A stretch of DNA of 42,369 nucleotides from Candidatus Parabeggiatoa sp. nov. 2 (GTDB taxonomy: Bacteria; Pseudomonadota; Gammaproteobacteria; Beggiatoales; Beggiatoaceae), in NCBI GenBank assembly GCA_002085445.1, contig NBMI01000116.1, positions 26,246-68,614 on the forward strand. The letters run 5' to 3'. The first letter of the stretch is position 1. Every line of letters starts with the position of its first letter. The notes under the pieces were generated by a model, which was not told the origin of the DNA, did no database searches, and was given only the letters and a program-made list of their open reading frames with translations. A program made the translations under genes and the position numbers. Shown here piece after piece: positions 42,259 to 42,369 of this stretch.

Positions 42259-42369
42259 ACGACTCCCCATAACCGCCCCATTGAAACCTCGCCAGCCTTG
42301 GCAGCCGACTTGTTGGCAAAAGGTCGTTATAAAGAGGCCATTGAGGCCTATAAACAATTAGTAAAAAAA
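42259..42369 (+). CDS. Start of a TPR-repeat protein (partial, window edge)
   Basis: The open frame to the window end reads TSPALAADLLAKGRYKEAIE and AYKQLVKK. The LLxxGRYxEAIxAYxxL pattern is a tetratricopeptide repeat. No start codon is certain; an upstream TAA lies at 42256. The gene may start at TTG or ATT, or be a fragment. Confidence 0.4.

Noticed and set aside
1..42369. tRNA, rRNA or riboswitch genes
   Set aside because: I saw no cloverleaf with TTCRA and matching acceptor stem, no rRNA sequence and no recognisable riboswitch. Scanning by eye may miss divergent cases.

Overview
The window looks like chromosome of a large, repeat-rich sulfur bacterium of the Beggiatoaceae (Gammaproteobacteria, Thiotrichales). 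The reasons are the gammaproteobacterial petABC-sspAB block, a RecC of standard length, an APS kinase, a REC-adenylate cyclase, and tandem TAACTGA heptamers of the kind reported from marine Beggiatoaceae genomes. The species call is inference. Coding density is low. Much of the intergenic DNA consists of dispersed palindromes, miniature inverted-repeat elements (MITEs), heptanucleotide arrays and minisatellites, and many genes are fragments.

Layout. 1-5.9 kb: a minisatellite, a MipA/OmpV outer membrane protein, a collapsed cluster (AMP-ligase, LolA-like and porin fragments) split by an AT-rich histidine phosphatase, then 2 kb of repeats with a second minisatellite that shares its flank with the first. 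5.9-9.8 kb: a DUF2809 membrane protein and recC without recB or recD. 10.8-13 kb (minus strand): a response regulator and a DHp-DHp-REC-cyclase protein. 14.7-21.1 kb: cysC, a Cys-rich lipoprotein, a DUF3301 protein, and the petABC and sspAB operons. TAACTGA arrays abut the start codons of sspA and the DUF3301 gene, in the sense orientation in both cases.

21.1-30.7 kb: an AAA ATPase/PD-(D/E)XK gene, then a family of secreted modular proteins. Members share an almost identical 5' cassette (signal peptide plus coiled coil) joined to different C-terminal domains: a beta domain, a LamG lectin, and possibly a toxin fragment. A related palindrome lies about 20 bp upstream of three of the secreted-protein starts, one of which belongs to a formylglycine-generating-enzyme-like pseudogene with a different signal peptide. 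One family member was destroyed by two different MITEs that hit the same site; the 9-bp target duplications are still readable.

31-35.5 kb: an amidoligase operon with an 83-residue partner, an ISKra4-type transposase remnant, hairpin arrays, and a second secreted protein with in-register 28-residue coiled-coil repeats. Its C-terminal domain and flank are duplicated from 30.3 kb. 35.8-41.2 kb: a defence-island-like stretch with a GHKL ATPase overlapping a methyltransferase-fold gene, a small convergent gene, a small winged-helix protein, a frameshifted RiboL-PSP-like HEPN gene and a RelE/XRE toxin-antitoxin pair. 41.3-42.4 kb: a pseudogene in which one frameshift is caused by a 14-bp tandem duplication, and the beginning of a TPR-like reading frame.

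The best candidates for an undescribed system are the GHKL-ATPase/methyltransferase-like pair and the cassette-based secreted protein family with its mobile palindromes. The amidoligase operon is third. All functional statements rest on reading motifs by eye; no database search was run.
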